Positions 40,320 through 48,217 of a stretch of 64,000 nucleotides of DNA are shown piece after piece. The stretch is from the NCBI RefSeq assembly GCF_000231405.2, contig NZ_CP007032.1, forward strand, positions 186,001 through 250,000. The letters run 5' to 3'. A program made the position numbers and the translations under genes. Position 1 is the stretch's first letter. Each line of letters begins with the position of its first letter. Under the pieces are notes generated by a model. The model saw only the letters and a program-made list of their open reading frames with translations. It was not told the DNA's origin and ran no database searches. This stretch comes from Desulfitobacterium metallireducens DSM 15288 (lineage in GTDB: Bacteria > Bacillota > Desulfitobacteriia > Desulfitobacteriales > Desulfitobacteriaceae).

Positions 40320-42398
40320 GTGGAGTTAATTTATATATGGATTAATGAATATCGTACATTTAAAGATAATGAAATTAATTTATCTAATAAATTTATTGTA
40401 AAATACATTCAAGAAAGTAATTCTATTCTAATTCGAGAGAATACCGATTATTTTAAATTATATCCTAAGCACATCTTAAATATCAGTGCTTTATTAGGCA
40501 AAAATTCAACGGGCAAGAGTAATTTGATTGATTTAATGGGCATGAGAATAAATGACAGAAATAATTTAAACGAAGAATTTGAAATAGTGTATAAAGCGAA
40601 AATGCCTGGACAATTAGGTTATCTAATGCCAGATGATATTGTTGAGGAAAAGAAAAAAGCTAGATATTTTTTTCTCTATTATTTAGGAAAAGATGAGGAT
40701 GGGTTAGATAAGTTTTGTATAGAGGGAAATGATATTGACAGCTATTTAGATTTATTTAGTAATAAAGAAAGAATTAACACACAGAAAGAGCATAATCCAA
40801 TAAATTATTGGAGAGAAAAATATTGGTTTGCATTTGTTTGTACATATTATGATGAAAAGTTAATTTATAAATATAATGTTCAAGAAGACGGTGGATTTGA
40901 TTCCGAACAAAAAAAATATAATCTGACAACAAAAGATAAAGTAGTAATTATATCATTTAGAGAAAAGTATAAACAAAAAAATTATTATAATCATTCTTCT
41001 TTTAAAAGTGAGGATGATTATAGAATTTCGATACCAAGAAGAATTGCACATTTTGATACTAAATATTTATATAAAAAAATAGAATTTCTTATTGATCAAA
41101 TGAAAAAAAAGAATAAGGAATTATACACTAATAGTAGCTATAATTTATCGATAAAGTTTGCTGAATCGCCTAAAAGAAAAGATATTGGAATTTATGATCT
41201 TGATGATATAAATAAAGGACTTTCTGATAATGAAAAGGCTGTATGTAAAATACTGTCGTCTTTCTGTTTTTTCTTTACATCATCAGTTTTTCCTAATGAG
41301 GAAAAGGGAACTGAGAAAAAACGAGTCTATTTTGCTAATATAAATAAGGTCGTTACTAATATTAAGCCAAAAGGTAAAACTTATAAAAACATAAAAACAT
41401 ATTACTGGGATGTATTAAAATATATTGTTAATGCTTTTTTTAAAGAAGACCAAGAGGATAATAAAGAGCAGGATATTAATCATTTTTTTAATACATATAA
41501 AAATTTAGAAAAAGTATTAGAGAAATTTTTTATTAATTTAAAGAATAGACCGAAGATTAAAATGGTTGAAGATAATATTTATCTTACTATAGATAAATAT
41601 TCTAATAAGAAATTAATCTCAGAATTAATTCGTGCAACTATTGATGAAAAAATAGATAGCGACTTAGTAGGAACATATTCTGTATTTTTAAATTTTTTTG
41701 ATTATAGTATTGAATTTTTGAGTGATGGAGAGTTAGCATTTCTAGGAATGATGGCATCAATTGATGAGCAAATCTCCCTTTTGACACAATTAGAAAATAG
41801 TGTTCAGAAAAAAGAAAAATATATTTTACTTTTTGATGAGCCAGAGTCAAGAATGCACCCTGAGCTAGCGAGAATATTTATGAAAACAATGATAGATTTT
41901 TTATCACAATATAAAGATAAAACCTTTCAAATAATTTTAGCAAGCCATTCTCCGTTTCTTGTTAGTGACATTCCGAAAACGAATATTATTACTTTAACAA
42001 AAGAGGAAGGCACACTGAGCATCCTGAGACCCTGTGAACTAGATACATTTGGACAAAATATACATAGCTTGTTGAAAGATGCTTTTTTCATGAATTTTAC
42101 AATGGGTGAGTATGCAAGGGACAAGGTGGAAAAAGTTAAAAAGTTTTTAGATGGTAAATTAGAAAATGCTGACTACGATGGTGAAATGACTATTCAGGAG
42201 GCAGAAAAAACAATAGATTTAATTGGAGAAAGAGTTTTGAAAACAGCACTACAAGGAAAATTGAAAAAAATCAAAAATCATTACTGTACCCAAGAACTCA
42301 AAGAAACAATTAATAAATATGATAATCTTTCGCCTGATGAAAAGAAGGGATTGATAGAGTATATTATTATTTCCCAAAAAGGTGGGGATCAAAGGTGA
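40320..42398 (+). CDS. Septu-like AAA ATPase (PtuA type)
   Basis: 692 residues. RecF/OLD-like ABC ATPase domain with Walker A LLGKNSTGKSN near residue 59, signature region SDGELAFLGM near 466 and Walker B LLFDEPESRMHP near 505, followed by IILASHSPFLVSD. The large insertion between the two halves is Lys/Asn-rich. GTG start behind GAGGTG. It overlaps the HNH nuclease gene by 4 bases. An ATPase of this type directly followed by an HNH protein is the Septu (PtuAB) arrangement, an anti-phage system in which the ATPase controls the nuclease. Confidence 0.78.
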   Translation: MELIYIWINEYRTFKDNEINLSNKFIVKYIQESNSILIRENTDYFKLYPKHILNISALLGKNSTGKSNLIDLMGMRINDRNNLNEEFEIVYKAKMPGQLGYLMPDDIVEEKKKARYFFLYYLGKDEDGLDKFCIEGNDIDSYLDLFSNKERINTQKEHNPINYWREKYWFAFVCTYYDEKLIYKYNVQEDGGFDSEQKKYNLTTKDKVVIISFREKYKQKNYYNHSSFKSEDDYRISIPRRIAHFDTKYLYKKIEFLIDQMKKKNKELYTNSSYNLSIKFAESPKRKDIGIYDLDDINKGLSDNEKAVCKILSSFCFFFTSSVFPNEEKGTEKKRVYFANINKVVTNIKPKGKTYKNIKTYYWDVLKYIVNAFFKEDQEDNKEQDINHFFNTYKNLEKVLEKFFINLKNRPKIKMVEDNIYLTIDKYSNKKLISELIRATIDEKIDSDLVGTYSVFLNFFDYSIEFLSDGELAFLGMMASIDEQISLLTQLENSVQKKEKYILLFDEPESRMHPELARIFMKTMIDFLSQYKDKTFQIILASHSPFLVSDIPKTNIITLTKEEGTLSILRPCELDTFGQNIHSLLKDAFFMNFTMGEYARDKVEKVKKFLDGKLENADYDGEMTIQEAEKTIDLIGERVLKTALQGKLKKIKNHYCTQELKETINKYDNLSPDEKKGLIEYIIISQKGGDQR

Positions 42399-43459
42399 TG
42401 CAGCTAGAATTATCTAAGGAAATTGAAAAAAAACATTTAAAATATTTTCAAGAAAAAGTACTTACGAATTTTGATATTAAACCAAAATTCTTGAATATAA
42501 CTAACGAAAACATTCATATTCAATTTATGAATTATTGTAAAACTAAATTTCGAGTATTAGCAATTGGAAAACCAGAAGATTTAAGAAAGTTTCGATCTGA
42601 GTTACCAGAAGAGATATTATCTTTGATTGACGAGAATCCGATGTGTAGTTACCGGGGTAAGAAACTTAAATACAATAAACTCTTATTAAACATATTTGGG
42701 TATGAGAAGTTCTGTAACCTAAATCAGTATGTGTCAAAGGAATTGCTAACACAAGAAAATTATAAACAAATTAATAGCGAACTTAAACACTACTGGACTC
42801 CATATAATTTTGTGACAATGAGCAATGTGAGAGCATGCCCCTACTGTAACAGACAATATATTACACCGATATATATACATTCGAACGAAAAAAACGATAA
42901 GCATAAATTGAGAGCTGATCTTGATCATTTTTACCCAAAAAGTAAATATCCGTATTTTTCAATGTCGATCTACAATTTGGTGCCATGTTGTAAATTTTGC
43001 AATTCATCGCTTAAACATGTAAAAGAGTTTGATATAACTGATGTTAATCCATATGAAGAAAACTTTGATGATTATTTTAAATTCAGGACAGATATATTAA
43101 ATGATGGAGACGTCTATATTGAAAAAACACATTTAGATCATAGAATTGATCGATATTTAGACTATTTCCAGATTGAATCTTTGTATAGTTATCATAAAAA
43201 TCAAGCAGAAGAAATGATACAAAAGCGAATAATATATCCTGAGAGTTACATTGATGAATTGTATAAGAATAATGAATTATATTTTGCAAGTAAAGAAGAA
43301 ATAAAGCAACTAGTCATCGGATATATTTCCGATAGGGGATGTTTGAATGACGAAGCATTTTTAAAATTCAGGAGAGATATTGCCGAACAACTACACTTTA
43401 TTGATTGTATAACAGATGATGAGCAATTAGAAAAACTTAAAGAATTGATAGGCAAATGA
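42395..43459 (+). CDS. Septu-like HNH endonuclease (PtuB type)
   Basis: 354 residues. HNH/treble-clef fold with CPYCNRQYI near residue 148, the catalytic LDHFYPKSKYPYFS near 177 and a second knuckle CCKFCNSS near 203. These give two Cys pairs for zinc and the D-H motif for metal-dependent DNA cleavage. The ATG lies in the ATGATG junction with the ATPase stop, so production is coupled. Together with the ATPase it fits Septu; the protein is somewhat longer than typical PtuB. Confidence 0.8.
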   Translation: MMQLELSKEIEKKHLKYFQEKVLTNFDIKPKFLNITNENIHIQFMNYCKTKFRVLAIGKPEDLRKFRSELPEEILSLIDENPMCSYRGKKLKYNKLLLNIFGYEKFCNLNQYVSKELLTQENYKQINSELKHYWTPYNFVTMSNVRACPYCNRQYITPIYIHSNEKNDKHKLRADLDHFYPKSKYPYFSMSIYNLVPCCKFCNSSLKHVKEFDITDVNPYEENFDDYFKFRTDILNDGDVYIEKTHLDHRIDRYLDYFQIESLYSYHKNQAEEMIQKRIIYPESYIDELYKNNELYFASKEEIKQLVIGYISDRGCLNDEAFLKFRRDIAEQLHFIDCITDDEQLEKLKELIGK

Positions 43460-43466
43460 TAAACAG

Positions 43467-43483
43467 CTTCCAATTATCCATAG
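43467..43483 (+). repeat. Short direct repeat flanking an unknown gene, left copy
   Basis: CTTCCAATTATCCATAG here and GTTCCTATTATCCATAG at 44194-44210 match at 15 of 17 positions in the same orientation, on either side of the gene at 43563-44159. They may mark a module boundary or be remnants of a common promoter region. Confidence 0.4.
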
Positions 43484-43562
43484 AAATTGTACAGGTTATT
43501 TATTAAGGGACTTTGAGGTATGTCAAAATAACTAATTGAAATGTTTAAGGAGTTTAAACTAT

Positions 43563-44159
43563 ATGCAAGTCGTGCTTAATAGTTTATTGAAGTGGATAAA
43601 AAATGACCCTGTTTTGGTTAGTTCTATTGTAGCCAATTTTATGGTGTTCATTAAATGGTTTTTTGGGACACGTCAAAAAAGGAAACTGGGTAAGGCTGAA
43701 CTGGCATATCAAAGGCTAGTGAGAATCTTGATACCCCTTAGTAATCAACTTTATTGGGTGAGAATTGAATCATGTGTAGCCTCATATGGACGAAGAAGCA
43801 CTTTACTAAAGAAGCTAATTGGAACATTATTTCGGTTTGTTATCTTCCAATCTAATTATTCTGAGCTAGTTACCGCTTGGAGAAGATTTTATTGTCCATA
43901 TATGTCTAAACCCGGATATGATTTTCCGTGGCAAGAGCCAGACTTCGAGAAAGTTGAGCAAATAATGATACAACAAGATTCTCTCGTGTGGTCTGAACTA
44001 AGGAGAAAATGGTTTCGATTAGTAGAAAGTTACCGTGAAGATTATCCCGATCTCACTGAAGATTGGGTTGACTTTATTAGATATGCGCGAAGTATGACTG
44101 AAAAGACAAAACTATACTTAGAAAAGAAATATCCTTCGGTTCTTGCAAAATCTACTTAA
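43563..44159 (+). CDS. Unknown protein with N-terminal membrane helix
   Basis: 198 residues. The N-terminus (LLKWIKNDPVLVSSIVANFM...IKWFFG) contains one membrane helix, followed by a basic, helical soluble domain rich in Trp and Arg. ATG at 43563 follows AAGGAG; an upstream TTG lacks a ribosome binding site. No family recognised. Flanked by short direct repeats (43467-43483 and 44194-44210), within the cargo of the Tn7-like element. Confidence 0.55.
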   Translation: MQVVLNSLLKWIKNDPVLVSSIVANFMVFIKWFFGTRQKRKLGKAELAYQRLVRILIPLSNQLYWVRIESCVASYGRRSTLLKKLIGTLFRFVIFQSNYSELVTAWRRFYCPYMSKPGYDFPWQEPDFEKVEQIMIQQDSLVWSELRRKWFRLVESYREDYPDLTEDWVDFIRYARSMTEKTKLYLEKKYPSVLAKST

Positions 44160-44193
44160 ACTAAGGGAAAGTCTAAACAATGGGTATTCTGAA

Positions 44194-44210
44194 GTTCCTA
44201 TTATCCATAG
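44194..44210 (+). repeat. Short direct repeat flanking an unknown gene, right copy
   Basis: GTTCCTATTATCCATAG, partner of 43467-43483 (15 of 17 identical). Confidence 0.4.
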
Positions 44211-44621
44211 CATGGTCATTCCAAACAATTAACTATGGCATTAGTTAAACATCATGGCAAGCGGGTTTGAATTGACAGCAGACTGCAATTGATGCTCATC
44301 AATATAGACGAAACTAGAAATGAAATTGTTCAGGTATTAAAGAATATGGGTTTTAGAGATGCCGAAAAGGGTCTTCAGTCTTCTTATAGATCTACTTCCT
44401 ATAGGAAATTTAATTAGAAAATTAACATTATAGTCTGAACTAAAACCCTAAAAAAATTGGTTTTAAAGAAACCCTCTATAGTAACTGACAAGCTGAGCAT
44501 CTTTTCGACGTTCGACAAGCTCCAGTCTTGTAAGCGGTGAATGGCAGCTCTTTTTATAATCTATTTTATGAGACTCATCAATATCAAATTTTTGGTAAAA
44601 ATTACTTTACAATTATTAGTT
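44211..44621 (+). other. Non-coding or decayed stretch
   Basis: A 41-codon frame at about 44292-44417 (MLINIDETRNEIVQVLKNMG...) has no clear ribosome binding site and looks like a gene fragment. Otherwise no gene, RNA or strong hairpin seen. Confidence 0.4.
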
Positions 44622-44640
44622 GTACAATATATACTTGTAC
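44622..44640 (+). promoter_or_regulatory. Palindromic operator at promoter of XRE gene
   Basis: GTACAA-TATATAC-TTGTAC is a perfect 6-bp inverted repeat with a 7-base centre. It overlaps the presumed -10 region (a TTTACA -35-like box lies at about 44605-44610) and ends 16 bases before the TTG start. Probably the binding site of the XRE regulator itself. Confidence 0.6.
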
Positions 44641-44655
44641 TGGGAGGGATATCCT

Positions 44656-44892
44656 TTGGAAACAATTGAAATAGTTCCGGAAGAATTTGCGACCCAGCTT
44701 AAATTGTTACGCAAAAAGAAAGACATGACTCAACAGGAACTGGCAGAAAAAGCTCAAGTTACTCAACAAACAATTTCAGCCATTGAAAACGGTCGTTTAG
44801 ACCCCTCACTAAAATTACTTATAACTATTGCAGCAGCCTTAGGTGTAGCCCTTTTAATCAAAGCGATATTTTCAGAGAAAGGAGGAAATTAA
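44656..44892 (+). CDS. XRE-family helix-turn-helix regulator
   Basis: 78 residues: an XRE/Cro-type HTH (LRKKKDMTQQELAEKAQVTQ...ISAIENGRLDPSLKLLITIAAAL) followed by a hydrophobic C-terminus (GVALLIKAIF) that might touch the membrane or a partner. TTG start at 44656 behind GGGAGG. A palindrome overlaps the promoter, so it is probably autorepressed. The next gene encodes a 47-residue membrane protein whose ribosome binding site lies within this gene's end, suggesting a regulated pair. Confidence 0.8.
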   Translation: METIEIVPEEFATQLKLLRKKKDMTQQELAEKAQVTQQTISAIENGRLDPSLKLLITIAAALGVALLIKAIFSEKGGN

Positions 44893-44894
44893 GC

Positions 44895-45038
44895 ATGTTC
44901 TTAGCTAATAATCTTGGGGTTGTATATGGTAAGAGTAATGGTTGGTCTGTACCGATCCTTGGTATTCTTGCTATAGGAGTTTTGCTTTTCTTTGTTGGTA
45001 GAGCAAGTATGATTCAACCGATTGCGACTTATAATTAG
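44895..45038 (+). CDS. Small membrane protein paired with XRE regulator, 47 residues
   Basis: ATG at 44895, two bases after the XRE stop, behind a near-perfect AAAGGAGG site. The product (MFLANNLGVVYGKSNGWSVP then ILGILAIGVLLFFVGRASM...) has one membrane helix. A terminator follows (45058-45092). The layout - autoregulated HTH protein then tiny membrane protein - is like some toxin-antitoxin or addiction pairs, but no family is recognised and the role is inferred. Confidence 0.6.
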   Translation: MFLANNLGVVYGKSNGWSVPILGILAIGVLLFFVGRASMIQPIATYN

Positions 45039-45057
45039 GCTTTATTCAGGTTAAGTA

Positions 45058-45092
45058 AAAAAGGCTTCCAATAAATAATGGTAGCCTTTTTT
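45058..45092 (+). terminator. Terminator after XRE/small membrane protein pair
   Basis: AAAAAAGGCT...AGCCTTTTTT around a loop of about 15 bases, with poly-T on either strand. Confidence 0.8.
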
Positions 45093-45158
45093 ACTTAACG
45101 CTTATTATAGGGCCCAAATTATTATGGACATGTTGTTTGAGAGGAGTTTTATAGTATA

Positions 45159-45950
45159 GTGGAACGTACAATTTCGTGGATTGTATCCAATCAAACCATA
45201 TTATCAGTAATAACAAATATTTTATTAGTCATTGTCACTTTAGTTTATGCTGTACTGACAAGATCACTGGTAAAACTTGCTGAGAAGCAGGTTAAAGTAG
45301 TCTCTAATCCAATTTTAGGAATTAAGATAACCAAAATGTATATTTCTAAAGTCTATGGTCCCGAAAGACGAACGCTAACCGTTGAAATTGAAGTAGCCAA
45401 TATTGGAGACGGACCAGCAATAAATATTCAAATTGATGGAGAAATAATTCTTAAAAATAATGATATTAACGGTAAGAAAGTTATTCCAGCTTACACTGAG
45501 CCTAGGAGGTTAACTTTCTTGATGGCAGGACAGAAATGGGACAATAACTTTGAGTCAAATGTGTATTTTGGTAATAAAGCAATTTTATATTTATTCGATG
45601 ATCTAAGGGAGGCATCTAGATTGAACGAGCATAGAATAAAAACCAAATCTAACGATGAGGTTTTTGAAGCTAGTAAAATTAGAATCTTGGTTTATTATAG
45701 CAATAACTTAGGCCAACAATTCAGGTCAAGTTTTGAGACCTATGTGGACTTGGGTATGGAAATGAAGGAAGACCCAGAGGCAAAGTCAGTGACGATAAAG
45801 CCAAAGGAAATACCGACTGACGGCCAAGAATTTGAACTTACATATCATCCATATATCAGACCAGAATTTGAGTCTAGGCTAATTGAGAAAAAAGAAGTAG
45901 CAGAAGAGCTAGCTGAAAGAAATTTAAATCGTAAATTATCCGGGTGGTAA
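45159..45950 (+). CDS. Unknown membrane-anchored protein
   Basis: 263 residues. One N-terminal membrane helix (residues about 14-32: LSVITNILLVIVTLVYAVL), a short basic turn (SLVKLAEKQVK), then a beta-rich soluble domain with LTVEIEVANIGDGPAIN, resembling Ig-like domains of unknown function, and a charged C-terminal helix. GTG start with GAGGAG about 12 bases upstream. No catalytic motif. Cargo of the Tn7-like element near its distal end. Confidence 0.6.
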   Translation: MERTISWIVSNQTILSVITNILLVIVTLVYAVLTRSLVKLAEKQVKVVSNPILGIKITKMYISKVYGPERRTLTVEIEVANIGDGPAINIQIDGEIILKNNDINGKKVIPAYTEPRRLTFLMAGQKWDNNFESNVYFGNKAILYLFDDLREASRLNEHRIKTKSNDEVFEASKIRILVYYSNNLGQQFRSSFETYVDLGMEMKEDPEAKSVTIKPKEIPTDGQEFELTYHPYIRPEFESRLIEKKEVAEELAERNLNRKLSGW

Positions 45951-46016
45951 TGATACGTAACTAAAGGAAGATACAACATCATCTTTGTTATAAGAGTAGA
46001 AATAGAAGAGGTTAAA

Positions 46017-46565
46017 ATGGAAAATACTGAATTTAGATTAAATGAATCGAAGTTTTTTCTTGAAAGACTGAAAGATAGTAAAGATAAATCATTTGAATTT
46101 GAATACTATCTGAACGCTTATATTAGTTCTTCACGCTCTGTAATTTGGATTATGAACAGTGAATATAGCAAAGTAAAAGGATGGAAGAAATGGTATGAAG
46201 ATAAAGGTGTAAGCGAAGAACAAAAAAAGTTATTAGATGGAATTGTAAAAATGAGAAATCGTTCCTTAAAACAAAAACCATTAAAAGTCACTACTTACAT
46301 AACTATTGGCGATGATAAGAATTTTTGTGATATTAACGATGTAGCTAAAAGATTTGTTGGGAAAAAAGTGGCCATAGAAATTATGGAAGAAAAAATGGAT
46401 GGGTTTAATTTTTATGAGGATACGAATCGAGTTGAAGTTTCTGGAGAGTTGAAAATTTCGACAACAGTAGAAGAGTTTAAAAACAAAGATATAATTGATA
46501 TTTGTATTGAATACGATGCGTGGTTATTAAATATAGTTAATGAGTGCGTTAGTATATTTGGCTAA
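46017..46565 (+). CDS. Unknown helical protein, possibly HEPN-like
   Basis: 182 residues. The N-terminal half is helical and aromatic (FFLERLKDSKDKSFEFEYYL...SRSVIWIMNSEYSKVKGW), followed by MRNRSLKQKP. This recalls the RN-containing motif of HEPN-fold proteins, but the expected His of RNxxxxH is absent. ATG follows AGAGG. It is the last gene before the distal transposon end. HEPN assignment is tentative. Confidence 0.5.
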   Translation: MENTEFRLNESKFFLERLKDSKDKSFEFEYYLNAYISSSRSVIWIMNSEYSKVKGWKKWYEDKGVSEEQKKLLDGIVKMRNRSLKQKPLKVTTYITIGDDKNFCDINDVAKRFVGKKVAIEIMEEKMDGFNFYEDTNRVEVSGELKISTTVEEFKNKDIIDICIEYDAWLLNIVNECVSIFG

Positions 46566-46675
46566 GCTACCTATACTTAGACTGTAGGAACCATCTTGGC
46601 GGGTTCTATTGTCATATCATGAATTATTGGATCCTTAACGTTTCTTAGATTATAATGTAGCAAATTTCACTTTTA

Positions 46676-46814
46676 GTGACAGACTTTATTATTCGGCCAT
46701 ATTAGGTTAATAAAATACTTGTGACAAACTTTATTTTTGTTTTGCCCATCTTTCAATTGCTCAAAGGGTTGATATGCTTACTAATCCGGTGACAGACTTT
46801 ATTATTACTTAACA
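46676..46814 (-). repeat. Distal transposon end with three spaced TnsB-type sites
   Basis: Three sites reading GTGACAGACTTTATTATT or close variants on the plus strand at 46676-46693, 46721-46738 and 46789-46806, then 5 bases and the ACA terminus at 46812-46814. The sites are inverted relative to the nrdJ-side array and spaced 45 and 68 bases apart, like the three separated sites of the Tn7 left end. Confidence 0.88.
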
Positions 46815-46819
46815 TCACG
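46815..46819. repeat. Target site duplication of Tn7-like element, distal side (TCACG)
   Basis: TCACG directly follows the ACA terminus and matches 18169-18173. Confidence 0.93.
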
Positions 46820-46886
46820 GCAACACTAATCCCTTGAGGATATGCTTAGGTGTACTTTCATTTATAAAAAAGATGGAGGTTAGAGT

Positions 46887-47135
46887 ATGTTAGGACATGT
46901 TTATAATGATGTCGAAGTTTTGAATCGCCTATGTCGTGAGGATTATGAACAAAAGAGATGGTATAGAGTCGAAAGATATGCAAGCGAGTTAAATCAATTG
47001 CTGGAGTCGGCTCGACAATATAGAATGGAAATAAAAACTACACCTGTAAGCCTTAACGCAGTTTCGTCGGAAGAAGTGTTAAAGGATGTTCTCTTAAAAT
47101 CAACGCGGTTGCTTCAAGAGATTGATGAAGAGTAA
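46887..47135 (+). CDS. Small acidic protein, copy C (chromosomal neighbour of nrdJ)
   Basis: 82 residues (MLGHVYNDVEVLNRLCREDY...), about 80 percent identical by eye to copy A at 18292-18543. ATG follows GATGGAGG. It lies 72 bases outside the distal end of the transposon, so before insertion it was probably the next gene after nrdJ on the same strand. Function unknown; predicted soluble and helical. Hairpin terminators follow, then the IS21-family element. Confidence 0.75.
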   Translation: MLGHVYNDVEVLNRLCREDYEQKRWYRVERYASELNQLLESARQYRMEIKTTPVSLNAVSSEEVLKDVLLKSTRLLQEIDEE

Positions 47136-47163
47136 GCGATGACCTACAAATAAAACTATATGA

Positions 47164-47255
47164 ATGGAGCAGGTTCAGAAGTGGATTCTGGAACTGCTCC
47201 ATTTTAAATTAAGAAAACGAGTGGATTGAATTTAGCGATTCAATCCACTCGTTTT
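47164..47255 (+). terminator. Two hairpins after copy C
   Basis: GGAGCAG-type hairpin at 47164-47205 (ATGGAGCAGGTTC/GGAACTGCTCCAT) and a second, ACGAGTGGATTGAAT/ATTCAATCCACTCGT followed by TTTTT, at 47214-47255. The second has the layout of the terminators after copies A and B. Confidence 0.75.
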
Positions 47256-47269
47256 TCGGGTCATGAATG

Positions 47270-47276
47270 ATCATAT
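47270..47276. repeat. 7-bp target duplication of IS21 element, left copy (ATCATAT)
   Basis: ATCATAT directly before the 47277 terminus; its partner is at 49925-49931. Confidence 0.92.
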
Positions 47277-47473
47277 TGAATATTACGGTTTTAGAGAGCC
47301 ACTATTCCAGATGTCACTGAGCCATCTCTCTGGAAAAAATGATCCACTGCTCCGGACAGAGAGCCACCCGAATTTCCTTGAGTTTGTGGAGAGTGTGGGC
47401 AAGTTCTTTTGAGAAAGACCCAAAAGGGCTTGTCCTCACTCTCCACAGCTCTCTAAACTAGAGTAAGGTTTTG

Positions 47474-48217
47474 TTATTCCTGTATTCCTTTGCGTTTACG
47501 CATGGAATCTTGGCCATCGATCAAGATTGTATAGGAATCATGAACAATTCTGTCCAAGATGGCATCAGCTAAAGTATCCTCACCAATTTTGCCATGCCAT
47601 CCGGCGGGTGAAAATTGAGAACTGAAAATGGTTGATCCCTTTTTGTGTCTCGCTTCCACGATTTCTAAAAGATCACGTGCTTCACTATTACCCAGTGGAA
47701 CGAGTAACCATTCATCTAGAATGAGCAGACTGACTTGCTTGTATTGCTTCATTACTTTTTTGTAGATACCTTCTCCTCGTGCTACTGCCAGTTCATTCAG
47801 TAAATCGGGAAGCCGAATATACTTCACTGTATAGAAGTTGCGGCAGGCGGCAATACCGAAGGCACAGCTGAGATAGGTTTTTCCTGCGCCGGAAGCACCA
47901 AGGATAATGATGTTGTGTTTTTCTTGGATGTAAGTACATGTTGATAACCGAGCGATTTGTGCTTTGTCCAATTTCCTATCCGCATGATATTCAATATCCT
48001 CAATGCACGCTTGATTAAAGTAAAGATCGGCTTTGCGGATGAGGCGAGTGAGTTTATTGTTCTTACGCCTTGCCCATTCCGTGTCCACCATGAGCCCGAA
48101 TCGTTCTTCAAAATTTAATGCGGTATAGGATGGATCTTGAAGTTGTTGGCGAAATGATTCTGCCATAGCAGTGAGTCGCATTTCATTAAGCTTGCCGATT
48201 GTTGTTTCGTTAACCAT
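47474..48217 (-). CDS. istB: IstB-like ATPase of IS21 family
   Basis: 247 residues, the usual IstB length. AAA+ ATPase with Walker A GASGAGKTY near residue 106 and Walker B LLILDEWLL near 167. IstB assembles on target DNA and stimulates the IstA transposase. The ATG overlaps the istA stop by one base (TAATG) behind an AGGAGGAATTC site. The frame is intact, so the element may be active. Confidence 0.95.
   Translation of the reverse strand: MVNETTIGKLNEMRLTAMAESFRQQLQDPSYTALNFEERFGLMVDTEWARRKNNKLTRLIRKADLYFNQACIEDIEYHADRKLDKAQIARLSTCTYIQEKHNIIILGASGAGKTYLSCAFGIAACRNFYTVKYIRLPDLLNELAVARGEGIYKKVMKQYKQVSLLILDEWLLVPLGNSEARDLLEIVEARHKKGSTIFSSQFSPAGWHGKIGEDTLADAILDRIVHDSYTILIDGQDSMRKRKGIQE

Larger units (their letters stand above)
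18174..46814 (+). mobile_element. Complete Tn7-like transposon carrying a defence island (28,641 bp)
   Basis: The boundaries are exact. The left terminus begins TGT (18174) and the right terminus ends ACA (46814). The outer 28 bases match in inverted orientation at 24 positions. Arrays of 18-bp sites resembling AATAATAAAGTCTGTCAC point inward at both ends (four at 18182-18259, three at 46676-46806), and TCACG is duplicated outside. In Tn7, AATAAAGTCT also forms the core of TnsB sites starting 8 bases after the terminal TGT, and the spacing is the same here. The element encodes TnsA, TnsB, TnsC and two TniQ proteins, plus an ABC-three-component system, TrlF, a nuclease-helicase module, Septu and several unknown genes. 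It sits 7 bases after the nrdJ stop, four-site end nearest to nrdJ, like Tn7 right end beside glmS. Confidence 0.93.
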
